Position numbers and translations under genes: made by a program. Positions 32,346 through 40,154 of a stretch of DNA of 40,154 bases are shown here, one piece after another (positions within the stretch are counted from its first letter, which is position 1; every line of letters starts with the position of its first letter). Source of the DNA: Lachnospiraceae bacterium (GTDB lineage: Bacteria; Bacillota; Clostridia; Lachnospirales; Lachnospiraceae); the NCBI GenBank assembly GCA_022796475.1, contig JAAWIS010000027.1, positions 1 to 40,154 on the forward strand. The letters run 5' to 3'. Under the pieces are notes generated by a model. The model was not told the DNA's origin and searched no databases. It worked only from the letters and a program-made list of their open reading frames with translations.

Positions 32346-33656
32346 ATGGGACATTTGACCACTCGGGATGCCTATAAGAATCTGGAAGAAAGGATTAACT
32401 GGTTTACTCAGGGAGCTCCGCCATCCGAAACCTTATATAAGATTCTTCAGGTGCTGTATACAGAAAAAGAAGCAAAATGGGTTTCCCTTCTTCCGGTCCG
32501 TCCATTTACGCTGAAGCGGGCGGCAAAGATTTGGAGAACTACAGAAGCAAAAGCGGAAAAACTTTTGGATCACCTCTGCGAAAAGGCGCTGCTGGTAGAT
32601 TCCTGTTATCATGGGGAACGGCAGTTTGTAATGCCGCCGCCTATGGCCGGATTTATTGAATTTGCACTGATGCGGACCAGAGGTGATATTGACCAGAAAT
32701 ATTTAAGCCAGCTTTATTTTCAGTATATGAATGTGGAAGAGGATTTCGTAAAGGACTTGTTTTTCGCTACTGAAACAAAGCTGGGCCGGGTTTTTGTACA
32801 GGAACCGGTGCTGACCAGTGATAAGATGACTCATATTCTGGATTACGAGCGGGCCACGCATATTGTGGAAGAAGCAAGTTATATTGGTCTTGGAACTTGT
32901 TACTGCCGTCATAAGGCGTACCATGCAGGGCATCCCTGCAAAATGGATGCACCATGGGATGTGTGTCTGACCTTTGATAACGTAGCCCGCTCTCTGGCAG
33001 AGCATGGGGCATATACAAGATTAATTTCCAAAGAAGAAGCACTGGAAGCATTGGAACGCTCCTATGCCTGCAATCTGGTACAGATAGGGGAAAATGTGCG
33101 GGAACATCCTGCTTTTATCTGTAACTGCTGCGGCTGCTGCTGTGAAGCGCTGCAGGCAGCAAGAAGGTTTAGCCCTATGCAGCCAATGGCAACAACCAAT
33201 TATATTCCGGAGGTATCAAAAGAAACTTGTATTGGCTGTGGAAAATGTGCAAAAATCTGCCCGATACTGGCGGTTACAATGGAGGAGGGGAGCAGGCAGG
33301 AAAGGCCAGAGGGCACAGTTGGAAAAAGAATAGCCAAAATTGATATGGAAATCTGTTTAGGCTGCGGCATTTGTGCAAGAAATTGTCCGGCTAAGGCAAT
33401 TGAACTAAAGCGCCGCCCTATCCAGGTAATTACGCCGGTTAACAGTACCCATCGTTTCGTCCTTCAGGCGATTGAAAAGGGAACACTGCAGAACCTGATC
33501 TTTGATAATCAGGCATTTGCCAGTCATCGTGCCATGGCGGCAGTATTTGGAACCATACTAAAGCTGCCGCCAGTCAAACAGGCATTGGCAAGCAAACAGT
33601 TTCAATCGGTGTATCTGGACAAGCTGCTGTCAATGCAGAAGAAACAAACAGAATAA
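32346..33656 (+). CDS. 4Fe-4S ferredoxin-type protein with winged-helix-like N-terminus
   Basis: This 436-residue iron-sulfur protein has several Cys clusters: CYCRHKAYHAGHPC (about 195-208), CNCCGCCC (about 260-267), and two classical 4Fe-4S motifs, CIGCGKCAKICP (about 296-307) and CLGCGICARNCP (about 337-348). The N-terminal ~100 residues look like a DNA- or protein-binding helical domain, with a LKRAAKIWRTTEAKAEKLLDHLCEKALL pattern. Its partner is unknown. GGAGG precedes the ATG. Confidence 0.85.
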   Translation: MGHLTTRDAYKNLEERINWFTQGAPPSETLYKILQVLYTEKEAKWVSLLPVRPFTLKRAAKIWRTTEAKAEKLLDHLCEKALLVDSCYHGERQFVMPPPMAGFIEFALMRTRGDIDQKYLSQLYFQYMNVEEDFVKDLFFATETKLGRVFVQEPVLTSDKMTHILDYERATHIVEEASYIGLGTCYCRHKAYHAGHPCKMDAPWDVCLTFDNVARSLAEHGAYTRLISKEEALEALERSYACNLVQIGENVREHPAFICNCCGCCCEALQAARRFSPMQPMATTNYIPEVSKETCIGCGKCAKICPILAVTMEEGSRQERPEGTVGKRIAKIDMEICLGCGICARNCPAKAIELKRRPIQVITPVNSTHRFVLQAIEKGTLQNLIFDNQAFASHRAMAAVFGTILKLPPVKQALASKQFQSVYLDKLLSMQKKQTE

Positions 33657-33676
33657 GGCTTTGATGAAATTTATCT

Positions 33677-33712
33677 GCCGGCAATGATAAATGCAGCTAT
33701 TTTATTGCCGGC
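33677..33712. terminator. Hairpin behind the ferredoxin gene
   Basis: GCCGGCAAT (33677-33685) pairs with ATTGCCGGC (33704-33712). No T-run follows, so termination is uncertain. Confidence 0.45.
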
Positions 33713-33759
33713 TCTAAATGTAAAAAGATGGAATATGTACAGGTGTCAGGAGGTTTTTT

Positions 33760-34620
33760 ATGGAAAATTCAAAAATGTATTCTTATACTTATGAAGAGCA
33801 TGAAAATGAAGACAAAGGAGCTCACACCATGGTTGCCGATATTTTGGCGGATCCAAGTTTTCCCGATCAGACCGAACTGATCATCGGAAGCTGGGGATGG
33901 GCCTGTGAAGATAGCTGCCAGCCTATTTTAGATGGAATCATCCAGCATGCCGAGGAGTTTTCTCATATCAAAAAACTTTTTATCGGTGATATGGACTTCG
34001 AAGAGTGTGAGGTATCCTGGATTATCCAGGGTGACTACAGCAAGCTTTGGGAAGCAATGCCAGGATTAAAGGAATTAACCATAAAGGGGAGCTGTGAATT
34101 AAGACTGGGGCAGATTTGCCATGAAGGTTTGGAATCCTTAACGATTATCTGCGGCGGTCTTCCTACAGGTGTATTTCGGGAAATTCAGGAAGCTAAGCTT
34201 CCAAACTTAAAAAAGCTTCTTCTCTATGTTGGAATTGAGAATTACGGTTTTAATGGAGATGCAGATACAATACGTACTTTGTTAGAAAAGGGAGATTTCC
34301 CGAAATTAGAATATTTAGGTATTGCAGACAGTGAGATTCAGGATGAACTGGCCAAAGTAGTTTTGGAAAGCAAGTTTATGGGGCAGCTACATACCTTAGA
34401 TTTGTCCTGCGGTACTTTAACGGATAAGGGCGGAGAAGCGCTGCTTGAAGCACTCCCTTCCTATCCCAACATAAAGGTATTGGATCTTCATTATCATTAT
34501 CTTAGCGATTCCATGATGGAAAAACTGAAAAAGCTGCCTGTTGAGCTGAATGTTGACGAACAGAACGAGGCAGATGTCTATCGGGGAGAAATCTGGATGA
34601 ATGCAATGCTGACAGAATGA
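33760..34620 (+). CDS. STM4015-family leucine-rich-repeat protein
   Basis: This 286-residue protein opens the STM401x cassette. The C-terminal two thirds show leucine-rich repeats of irregular spacing (for example LKELTIKGSCEL, LESLTIICGGL, LKKLLLYVGIENYG, LEYLGIADSEI, LHTLDLSCGTL, IKVLDLHYHYLS). It probably acts as a protein-binding or scaffold subunit. It has a perfect AGGAGG and ends in ATGA, shared with the next start. Function unknown. Confidence 0.85.
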   Translation: MENSKMYSYTYEEHENEDKGAHTMVADILADPSFPDQTELIIGSWGWACEDSCQPILDGIIQHAEEFSHIKKLFIGDMDFEECEVSWIIQGDYSKLWEAMPGLKELTIKGSCELRLGQICHEGLESLTIICGGLPTGVFREIQEAKLPNLKKLLLYVGIENYGFNGDADTIRTLLEKGDFPKLEYLGIADSEIQDELAKVVLESKFMGQLHTLDLSCGTLTDKGGEALLEALPSYPNIKVLDLHYHYLSDSMMEKLKKLPVELNVDEQNEADVYRGEIWMNAMLTE

Positions 34621-35708
34621 TGGGGAAACAACGGGAAAACAGACAGGTAGTTTTGCTGGGAAACCGGGATACCAAGAGGACCATTTATTTTGAACATGCG
34701 GCCCGAAAGGCAGGGCTGCATGTTTTTATGGCAGAATGGAAAAATTGGGAGCAGCTTTTAGGAGAACGCTCGGCACAAGAACGACTGATAAAAATTGATC
34801 CCCCTGTGTGGGATAGCTGTAATTTGGAGGAATTAAACCGGCTCACAAAAGACTATCAAGAGAAATTAACGCGCTTGTCTATACAGGCCGCAAAACCGGT
34901 TCAATTTTTAAATTCACCTGAAGGGATTCTGGAGCTGCTGGATAAAAGAATTTGCAAAAACAGACTTTCAGATGCCAAAATTCCGGTAACAGAACCAGTC
35001 TGCCAGTCTGCTGCAAAGCTGCCGATTCCAAACGCTGACTGCCTTTTAGAAATTATGGACAGCCAAAAGGTGTTTCAGGTTTTTATTAAGCCGGTAAAGG
35101 GTTCTGGAGCTGCCGGAACTGCAGCATTCCGATTTCATCCCAAAACTGGGCGGATGGTTCTCTATACTGCTGCTTTCATACATCCTGACAGCGGCTGCCT
35201 GATCAATACAAAAAAGTTAAGGTGCTTTTCGGAAAATAGGATGGGGAAAATGGAGAATCAAAAAAACAGCCAGATTCTTTCCCTGTTAGATCGGCTGCTG
35301 GCTTTAGACTGCATCGTGGAACGCTGGTATGCAAAGGAAGAATATGACGGCTGCTCCTTTGATCTCCGGGCTGTGGTGCAGGATGGCTGCCTTGATTTTC
35401 TTTTGGCAAGGCTTTCCAATGGTCCCATTACCAATCTCCACTTAAATAACCATCCTCTTATGGCATCTCAGCTTAACCTGCCCCTTACGGTTATGGAACA
35501 GATAGAAGATTTGTGCCAAAGAGCCAGCGGCTGTTGCCAAGGGATCCGCAGCATCGGGATCGATATTCTGTTAGAAAAAAGAAGCTTGAAACCAAGGATT
35601 ATCGAAATGAATGGTCAGGGGGATTTGATTTATCAGGACATTTATCAAGAAAACCGAATCTATCTTCACCAGGCACAAATGATGAAAGCATGGCTTAACG
35701 AATGCTAA
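34617..35708 (+). CDS. STM4014-family ATP-grasp-like protein
   Basis: This 363-residue protein is ATP-grasp-like. It has FIKPVKGSGAAGTAAFRF (about 158-175, the ATP-binding loop), DCIVERWYAKEEYDGCSFDLRAVV (about 231-254) and RIIEMNGQGD (about 330-339, the metal-binding EMNxxGD type seen in RimK-like ligases). It overlaps the LRR gene by 4 nt. ATP-grasp enzymes join a carboxylate to an amine or thiol; the substrate is unknown. Confidence 0.85.
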   Translation: MMGKQRENRQVVLLGNRDTKRTIYFEHAARKAGLHVFMAEWKNWEQLLGERSAQERLIKIDPPVWDSCNLEELNRLTKDYQEKLTRLSIQAAKPVQFLNSPEGILELLDKRICKNRLSDAKIPVTEPVCQSAAKLPIPNADCLLEIMDSQKVFQVFIKPVKGSGAAGTAAFRFHPKTGRMVLYTAAFIHPDSGCLINTKKLRCFSENRMGKMENQKNSQILSLLDRLLALDCIVERWYAKEEYDGCSFDLRAVVQDGCLDFLLARLSNGPITNLHLNNHPLMASQLNLPLTVMEQIEDLCQRASGCCQGIRSIGIDILLEKRSLKPRIIEMNGQGDLIYQDIYQENRIYLHQAQMMKAWLNEC

Positions 35709-35847
35709 GGATATCGAAGGAGATTGGTGAATCTTAAATGTTCAGAATTGAATGATAGTTGAAAAACTACAGAAATTTTTGCAGTTGGATTTTAAAACCA
35801 TATTTTTAACCGAGTTCAAATGATAAAAGAAATGGAGTGTATCGTTT

Positions 35848-36738
35848 ATGAATATTCCGAATGAGGCTATAGGCGGTCATGCAAAAAGCGACGTACCAAT
35901 TTCTATGTTTGCTGCTTCACGAAAAGCGGCAAAGCCATCAGTTGATATGAATCAAGTTGTGGGTAAACAAGACATTTTATTTATTTGCCTGGATACTCTT
36001 CGCTATGATGTGGCAGTTGCCCAGGAAGCAGCAGGAAATACGCCTGTTTTAAATCAATATGGCCCATGGGAGAAATGCCAGGCGCCGGGAAACTTTACCT
36101 ATCCTTCCCATCACGCCATGTTTGCCGGCTTTTTGCCCTGCCGGTTTGATGCAAAAAATGTGGCAGATCGGGAACTTTTATTTTTTCCGTCCCAGATTGG
36201 TCTGGGAAGAAAAGGACCTGAAGGATCCTATAGCTTTTCTGGAAGCACCATTATGGAGGGACTGGAAAAAGACGGATATGATACCTGGTGTGTAGGCGGA
36301 GTGTCATTTTTTGACAAGCGATCGGATCTTGGAAAAGTATTTCCTGGCTATTTCAAAAAAAGCTTCTGGAATCCTTCCTTCTCTTGTCCTGTGAAGGACA
36401 GCACAAAAAATCAGGTGGACTTTCTGCTGAAACAGATTCAAAGAGCGGATCAAAAACAGCGGATTTTTCTCTATCTGAATGTGGATGCCATCCATTACCC
36501 AAACTATTTTTATTTGGAAGGAGCTTCCCAGGATAATATGGAAAGTCATGGCGCTGCCCTTCGTTATGCAGATGGTGAACTAGGCAGGCTGTTTAAAGAG
36601 TGGAAAAAAATGCGGGGAGATACGTTTGTAATCTGCTGTTCCGATCACGGAACCTGTTACGGGGAAGATGGATGTCAGTTCCACGGCATCAATCATCCTG
36701 TAGTAAATACTGTTCCGTATAAACATTTTTTCTTGTAA
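35848..36738 (+). CDS. STM4013-family sulfatase/alkaline phosphatase-like hydrolase
   Basis: This 296-residue protein of the alkaline phosphatase superfamily has an N-terminal ~40-residue unassigned tail, then ILFICLDTLRYDVA (metal Asp), APGNFTYPSHHAMFAGFLP (the sulfatase-type nucleophile region, with Thr/Ser in place of Cys) and VICCSDHGTCYG (metal Asp-His). A further FHGINHP lies near the C-terminus. It has no signal peptide, so it is probably cytoplasmic. It sits 139 nt after STM4014; no peptide gene was recognised in the gap. Confidence 0.85.
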   Translation: MNIPNEAIGGHAKSDVPISMFAASRKAAKPSVDMNQVVGKQDILFICLDTLRYDVAVAQEAAGNTPVLNQYGPWEKCQAPGNFTYPSHHAMFAGFLPCRFDAKNVADRELLFFPSQIGLGRKGPEGSYSFSGSTIMEGLEKDGYDTWCVGGVSFFDKRSDLGKVFPGYFKKSFWNPSFSCPVKDSTKNQVDFLLKQIQRADQKQRIFLYLNVDAIHYPNYFYLEGASQDNMESHGAALRYADGELGRLFKEWKKMRGDTFVICCSDHGTCYGEDGCQFHGINHPVVNTVPYKHFFL

Positions 36739-36835
36739 CAGCTTTGCAGTAAATAAGATTGCCCCTTTGATTTCAGACCTTTAGACCGATGACTGAGTGA
36801 AACTTAAATGAAACTACAGGAGCTTAGGAGTTGTC

Positions 36836-38164
36836 ATGAATCCATATCTTCAATATATGTACAGTTACCCTCATAAAACAGCATACCGTTCCCTGTCCGG
36901 GGTTTATCTGAAAGACTATGCAGAGCGGCTAAAAGGAAGAGGACACAGCAGCTATCTTCATATCCCATTCTGCCAATCGAAATGCGGATACTGCAATTTA
37001 TTTTCCGTTACTGGCCAAAGTGCAGAAGCAATGGAACGGTATTTGGACGGGATGGAACGTCAGATGAGGCAGTATCAAAGGATTTTGGAGCCATATCACA
37101 CAACTTTTTCGGATCTGGTTATTGGCGGAGGAACTCCGCTGATTTTTTCAGAATCTCTGCTGGACCGTATGTTTGCCATGGTAAAAAAGTACGGTTTCCA
37201 GGGAAATCAGGAGATTGTGATTGAAACGGCGCCAAACCAGACAACTGCAGAAAAACTGCGCCTGCTTCAAGATGCCGGCGTTACCAGAATCAGCATGGGC
37301 ATCCAAAGTTTTTCGGATCAGGAGCTTGCCGCATTGGGGCGGCATCACAGCGCCTGGAAGGCAAGAAAAGCCCTTGAACTTTTAAAAAGCTTTGATTTTT
37401 CCTGCATTAACATTGACTTTATTTACGGAATTCCGGGGCAGAAAACAGAATCTCTGCTGGCTTCTCTGAAAGAAGCGTTAAGGTTTTCGCCAGATGAAAT
37501 TTTTTTGTACCCTTTGTATATCAAGCATGGTGTCAGGATGGAAGAGGATCTGAAAAAAGGGATGGTGCTAAATCCTTCAATGGCATTTTCCCAGTATCAG
37601 GAAGCTTCCGCTTTTTTGCGTTCATCAGGATTTCGTCAAGATTCTATGAGAAGGTTTTTACGGACAACCTCAGAAAATTCTGCCGGAAACAGAAAGAGGC
37701 AGTTTAAAAACTGTGGCTTTGGCACTTCTCTTTCCATTGGCTGTGGGGGGAGAAGCTATTTGGGAAACCTTCATTTTTGTACCCCCTACGCCGTTAACCA
37801 GGAAAGCTGTCTGAATCAGATTCGGGAATATGAGGAAACTAAGGATTATACAGAGGTGAAACACGGGATTTTACTGTCAGAAGAGGAGATGAAACGGCGC
37901 TATGTTATCCGGCACCTTTTGATTCTTCCAGGGCTTCCCATTCATCAATACTATGAGCAGTTTCAAACACAGGCAAAGGAGGACTTTCCTTTGCTGGATC
38001 ACTGGGTGCAGAAGGGACTTTTGGAATGCCGCAAAGAGGAAAATGAATCGTTTCTGTCTTTAACTGAGGAAGGAATGGGACTTTCCGACTATCTTGGCCC
38101 CCAGTTGATTTCAGATGAAGTACGCCGCAGGATGGAAGAGTGGGATGCTGTCTATGGAAACTAA
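36836..38164 (+). CDS. STM4012-family radical SAM protein (HemN-like)
   Basis: This 442-residue protein has LHIPFCQSKCGYCNLFSV (CxxxCxxC about 47-54), VIGGGTPLIF, ISMGIQSFSDQEL and FIYGIPGQ, all of which recall HemN/coproporphyrinogen dehydrogenase relatives. A C-terminal HemN_C-like part is less clear. It starts behind TAGGAG and overlaps the next gene by 11 nt. A heme role is possible but the cassette context points to a different, unknown substrate. Confidence 0.88.
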   Translation: MNPYLQYMYSYPHKTAYRSLSGVYLKDYAERLKGRGHSSYLHIPFCQSKCGYCNLFSVTGQSAEAMERYLDGMERQMRQYQRILEPYHTTFSDLVIGGGTPLIFSESLLDRMFAMVKKYGFQGNQEIVIETAPNQTTAEKLRLLQDAGVTRISMGIQSFSDQELAALGRHHSAWKARKALELLKSFDFSCINIDFIYGIPGQKTESLLASLKEALRFSPDEIFLYPLYIKHGVRMEEDLKKGMVLNPSMAFSQYQEASAFLRSSGFRQDSMRRFLRTTSENSAGNRKRQFKNCGFGTSLSIGCGGRSYLGNLHFCTPYAVNQESCLNQIREYEETKDYTEVKHGILLSEEEMKRRYVIRHLLILPGLPIHQYYEQFQTQAKEDFPLLDHWVQKGLLECRKEENESFLSLTEEGMGLSDYLGPQLISDEVRRRMEEWDAVYGN

Positions 38165-39707
38165 AATGGATCGGAATATGGTGCTTTACCGGGGGGCTTT
38201 AAAAAGCTGTAATTACCGCTGTTCCTACTGTCCCTTTTCTAAGCATCCAATATCAGAACGGGAACGGAAGCGGGATCAGGAGCAGTGGTTTCGCTTTTAC
38301 AAAAATTTGATCCGTCATGCAGGTTTTCGAAATATCCGCGCCATGATGATTGTTCCTTACGGAGAAGCATTGATTCATTCCTGGTACTGGAAAGGATTGG
38401 CAGAATTAAGCCAATCCCCGCTGCTGGATGCGGTAGGTGCACAGACTAATTTAAGCTTTGCGCCAGAAACAGCTTTAAAAGAATTTACCCAGGCTGGAGG
38501 AAATCTGCAGAAACTTAGGCTGTGGGCAACCTTTCATCCGGAAATGGTTTCAGCAGAAGAATTTGCAGAAAAATGCAACCAAGTAAAAGAAGCAGGCGCT
38601 TTACTCTGTGCAGGTGCAGTAGGTGTTCCCCAGCATATTCAACTGATTTGGAAGCTTCGGAAGCTTCTGCCGGATGAGATTTATCTTTGGATTAATAAGC
38701 TGGACGGCGGAAAACGTCCTTATACAAAAGAAGAAAAACAGAGATTTTCAGAAATTGACCCCTTTTTTTATCGGGAGCTTCGTCTGGTTTCTTCCTGCCC
38801 TGCCCTCTGTCAGAACCGTTTTTTCGTGGAAGGGGATGGGAGATACAGGGCCTGCAATATCAGCTCCCCTATGGATACAGAATGGTATCTGCAGGAACAG
38901 GAAGAGCAAAATACTCAGATCCAGTGCCGCCAAAAGTTTTGTTCCTGCTATCTAGCCTATGGCGGACGCCGGGATTTTATGAATTTTGTTCTGTTTGGCC
39001 CATATCCTTTATTCCGCATTCCCCGGAGGCCGAAAGCCGTTTTCCTGGATATTGATGGAACATTGATTCCAGAAAAAAGCAGCCAAGTTCCAGTTTCAGT
39101 AAAAGAAGATTTGACTGCTTTAGCAAAAAGCAAAGAAACATATCTTTTTTTTGCAACGACTCTGCCTTATCGGGAAGCCGTTCTCCGGTGCAGGGACATC
39201 TTCCATTTGTTTCACGGCGGTATTTTTGCAGCAGGTGCCCATTTGCTTTTGGAAAGTATCGTGGATCCAGATACCGGGAATAAGGCAGAAATCAAAGAAG
39301 CATTTCATTTCTTTGAGGGTGACAGGCTGCTTCCTTTTTTGGAACAGCAAAAGCAAAGCCTTCATTTTCGAATTTTAGTTTATCGGCACGGAAAGGATAT
39401 CTATAAGATCAGTTTGATCCGTTCTTCCAGAGCGCCCTGGCAGTTAGCTCAGGCACAGAAGGTATTTCAGTATGCCACAGAAAACAGTTCGGTTAGCGGC
39501 CTTCGCTTTTTTACAGAAGGACATTGTATGCAGATCCTTGCAAAACAGTCTGACAAGGCAAATGGTGTGGAGGTATTCTGCAAGTGGCTGAAGATTTTGC
39601 CGGAAGATGTGGTCTGCGCAGGAAATTCAGAGGAAGATAGAAAAATGACTGATAAATGGAATGGGGTCATCGAACCCACTGTGGAGAAACAACATGAAAA
39701 AAGTTAA
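38154..39707 (+). CDS. STM4011-family radical SAM protein fused to a HAD phosphatase
   Basis: This 517-residue protein is a fusion. Residues ~1-290 form the radical SAM part with KSCNYRCSYCPFSKH (CxxxCxxC) and a Cys-rich SPASM-like end (CPALCQNRFF, ACNISSP, CRQKFCSCYL). Residues ~295-517 form a Cof/HAD-type phosphatase with AVFLDIDGTLIPE (nucleophile Asp) and CAGNSEEDRKM (motif IV). Start 38154 is chosen because an earlier in-frame ATG lies deep in STM4012. The HAD domain may act on the product of the radical enzyme or on a phosphorylated intermediate. Confidence 0.85.
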   Translation: METKMDRNMVLYRGALKSCNYRCSYCPFSKHPISERERKRDQEQWFRFYKNLIRHAGFRNIRAMMIVPYGEALIHSWYWKGLAELSQSPLLDAVGAQTNLSFAPETALKEFTQAGGNLQKLRLWATFHPEMVSAEEFAEKCNQVKEAGALLCAGAVGVPQHIQLIWKLRKLLPDEIYLWINKLDGGKRPYTKEEKQRFSEIDPFFYRELRLVSSCPALCQNRFFVEGDGRYRACNISSPMDTEWYLQEQEEQNTQIQCRQKFCSCYLAYGGRRDFMNFVLFGPYPLFRIPRRPKAVFLDIDGTLIPEKSSQVPVSVKEDLTALAKSKETYLFFATTLPYREAVLRCRDIFHLFHGGIFAAGAHLLLESIVDPDTGNKAEIKEAFHFFEGDRLLPFLEQQKQSLHFRILVYRHGKDIYKISLIRSSRAPWQLAQAQKVFQYATENSSVSGLRFFTEGHCMQILAKQSDKANGVEVFCKWLKILPEDVVCAGNSEEDRKMTDKWNGVIEPTVEKQHEKS

Positions 39708-40041
39708 AACGATCATTTCCATCATATGGTTTTGGTTTGTAAGCTTATTTTCGCCGATTTGGATTGGCTGTATTTACATGAATATCACCGGACATAGCAA
39801 AGGATATGCTTATGATATGGGAGCCGAAGCTGATATCGGGGTATTTTTGGGAGTTATCTTGCTTTTTTTATGGCTGCTTGCATTTCTGCCAGTGACAATC
39901 TCCCTGTGCAAAAAAAGCAGCCGCATAAAGAAATCCTTTGTGTGGCTGCCGATTCTGGCCTTTGCCGGATTGTTTGCAGCCGGAATCTGTATTTTGGGGT
40001 GGAATGAATTTATTAAATTTTTTGGCTTTGGCTACCCTTAA
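39694..40041 (+). CDS. Small membrane protein of unknown function
   Basis: This 115-residue protein has three likely membrane helices (about 4-26, 45-70 and 82-104) and a basic segment CKKSSRIKK between the second and third. The start is ATG 39694 behind TGGAGAAA, overlapping the previous gene's end by 14 nt. It is probably co-expressed with the STM401x cassette. No family recognised. Confidence 0.7.
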   Translation: MKKVKTIISIIWFWFVSLFSPIWIGCIYMNITGHSKGYAYDMGAEADIGVFLGVILLFLWLLAFLPVTISLCKKSSRIKKSFVWLPILAFAGLFAAGICILGWNEFIKFFGFGYP

Positions 40042-40074
40042 TGAACCAAGACGCCAGTGTTCTGTCTGGTTCAT
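40041..40074 (+). terminator. Hairpin behind the membrane protein gene
   Basis: ATGAACCA (40041-40048) with GAC (40050-40052) pairs with GTC (40064-40066) and TGGTTCAT (40067-40074). It has no T-run. It likely marks the end of the STM401x transcript. Confidence 0.45.
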
Positions 40075-40129
40075 ATATGGCAAAATTCCGCCGAATATTT
40101 TTCTGAGAGTGCTGCTCCACAAACGAAGG

Positions 40130-40145
40130 CGTAGCGGTTGCTACG
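40130..40145. other. Short palindrome at window end
   Basis: CGTAGC (40130-40135) and GCTACG (40140-40145) flank a 4-nt loop. On the minus strand the region 40042-40154 reads open in one frame, so it could be the 3' end of a gene that starts beyond the window; not enough sequence to call. Confidence 0.3.
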
Positions 40146-40154
40146 TCGAGGCTT

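Noticed and set aside
35709-35847. Possible precursor peptide gene in the STM401x gap
   Set aside because: The best start (GTG at about 35727) gives only 11 codons; no convincing peptide.
1-40154. CRISPR array, tRNA, T-box or IS transposase
   Set aside because: No regularly spaced short repeats, tRNA arms, T-box sequence or transposase genes were found on reading; repeats here are 110-150 bp hairpin elements.

Overview
This window looks like chromosome of a spore-forming, gut-type Clostridia, most likely a Lachnospiraceae (Clostridium cluster XIVa) relative. The reasons are strong AGGAGG ribosome sites, an AT-leaning Firmicutes codon style, a purH function split into two genes, a pyrB-pyrI pair, a sporulation sigma-K gene and a SleL/YaaH-type LysM-GH18 protein. 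No tRNA, rRNA operon or CRISPR array was seen.

Layout. 0-3.3 kb: 3' part of RNase P RNA, aroE, a tandem pair of structured repeats, and pyrB-pyrI on the minus strand. 3.3-7.4 kb: a three-gene MacB-like ABC system with a membrane-anchored extracytoplasmic partner. 7.4-10.3 kb: a ZTP riboswitch, IMP cyclohydrolase, AICAR transformylase and uridine phosphorylase. 10.3-12.2 kb: a yybP-ykoY (Mn2+) riboswitch with terminator, then an OadB-family sodium-pump subunit and a 40-residue membrane peptide. 12.2-15.1 kb: a lipoprotein, small HTH proteins and a second tandem pair of repeats.

15.1-21.2 kb holds the main discovery. The sporulation sigma-K gene is cut in two by a 5,301-bp skin-like element. 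The 5' part (15154 onward) stops in the recognition helix of region 4.2. The missing last 20 codons lie at 21021-21084, right after three tandem large serine recombinase genes. Joining the halves at a shared TA (15718-15719 and 21019-21020) restores a 209-residue SigK with a perfect reading frame. The two inner element ends, joined as in the excised circle, form a long interrupted palindrome centred on that same TA, as expected for an attP. The element carries mgtC-like, a small DUF6870-like gene and the three recombinases. Upstream of sigK is a near-consensus SigK-type promoter (CACA, 16 bp, CATAGACTA). Excision in the mother cell would therefore switch on an autoregulated sigma-K that lacks a pro-sequence.

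21.3-28.3 kb: a mannitol-type PTS locus (EIICB, MtlR, EIIA) with a 1-phosphofructokinase-family kinase and a SorE-like dehydrogenase but no MtlD. This suggests catabolism through fructose 1-phosphate. 28.3-33.7 kb: galE, a B12-binding radical SAM protein, the LysM-GH18 protein (with a candidate sporulation promoter) and a ferredoxin-type protein. 33.7-39.7 kb: a complete STM4015-STM4014-STM4013-STM4012-STM4011 cassette of unknown function, with a HAD phosphatase fused to the last protein. It is followed by a small membrane protein and the window end.

Two repeat families recur. One is a ~148-bp string of hairpins present five times (two tandem pairs and one copy inside the skin element), with compensatory changes in a terminal stem. 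The other is a ~115-bp element found twice, each time directly behind an intrinsic terminator.
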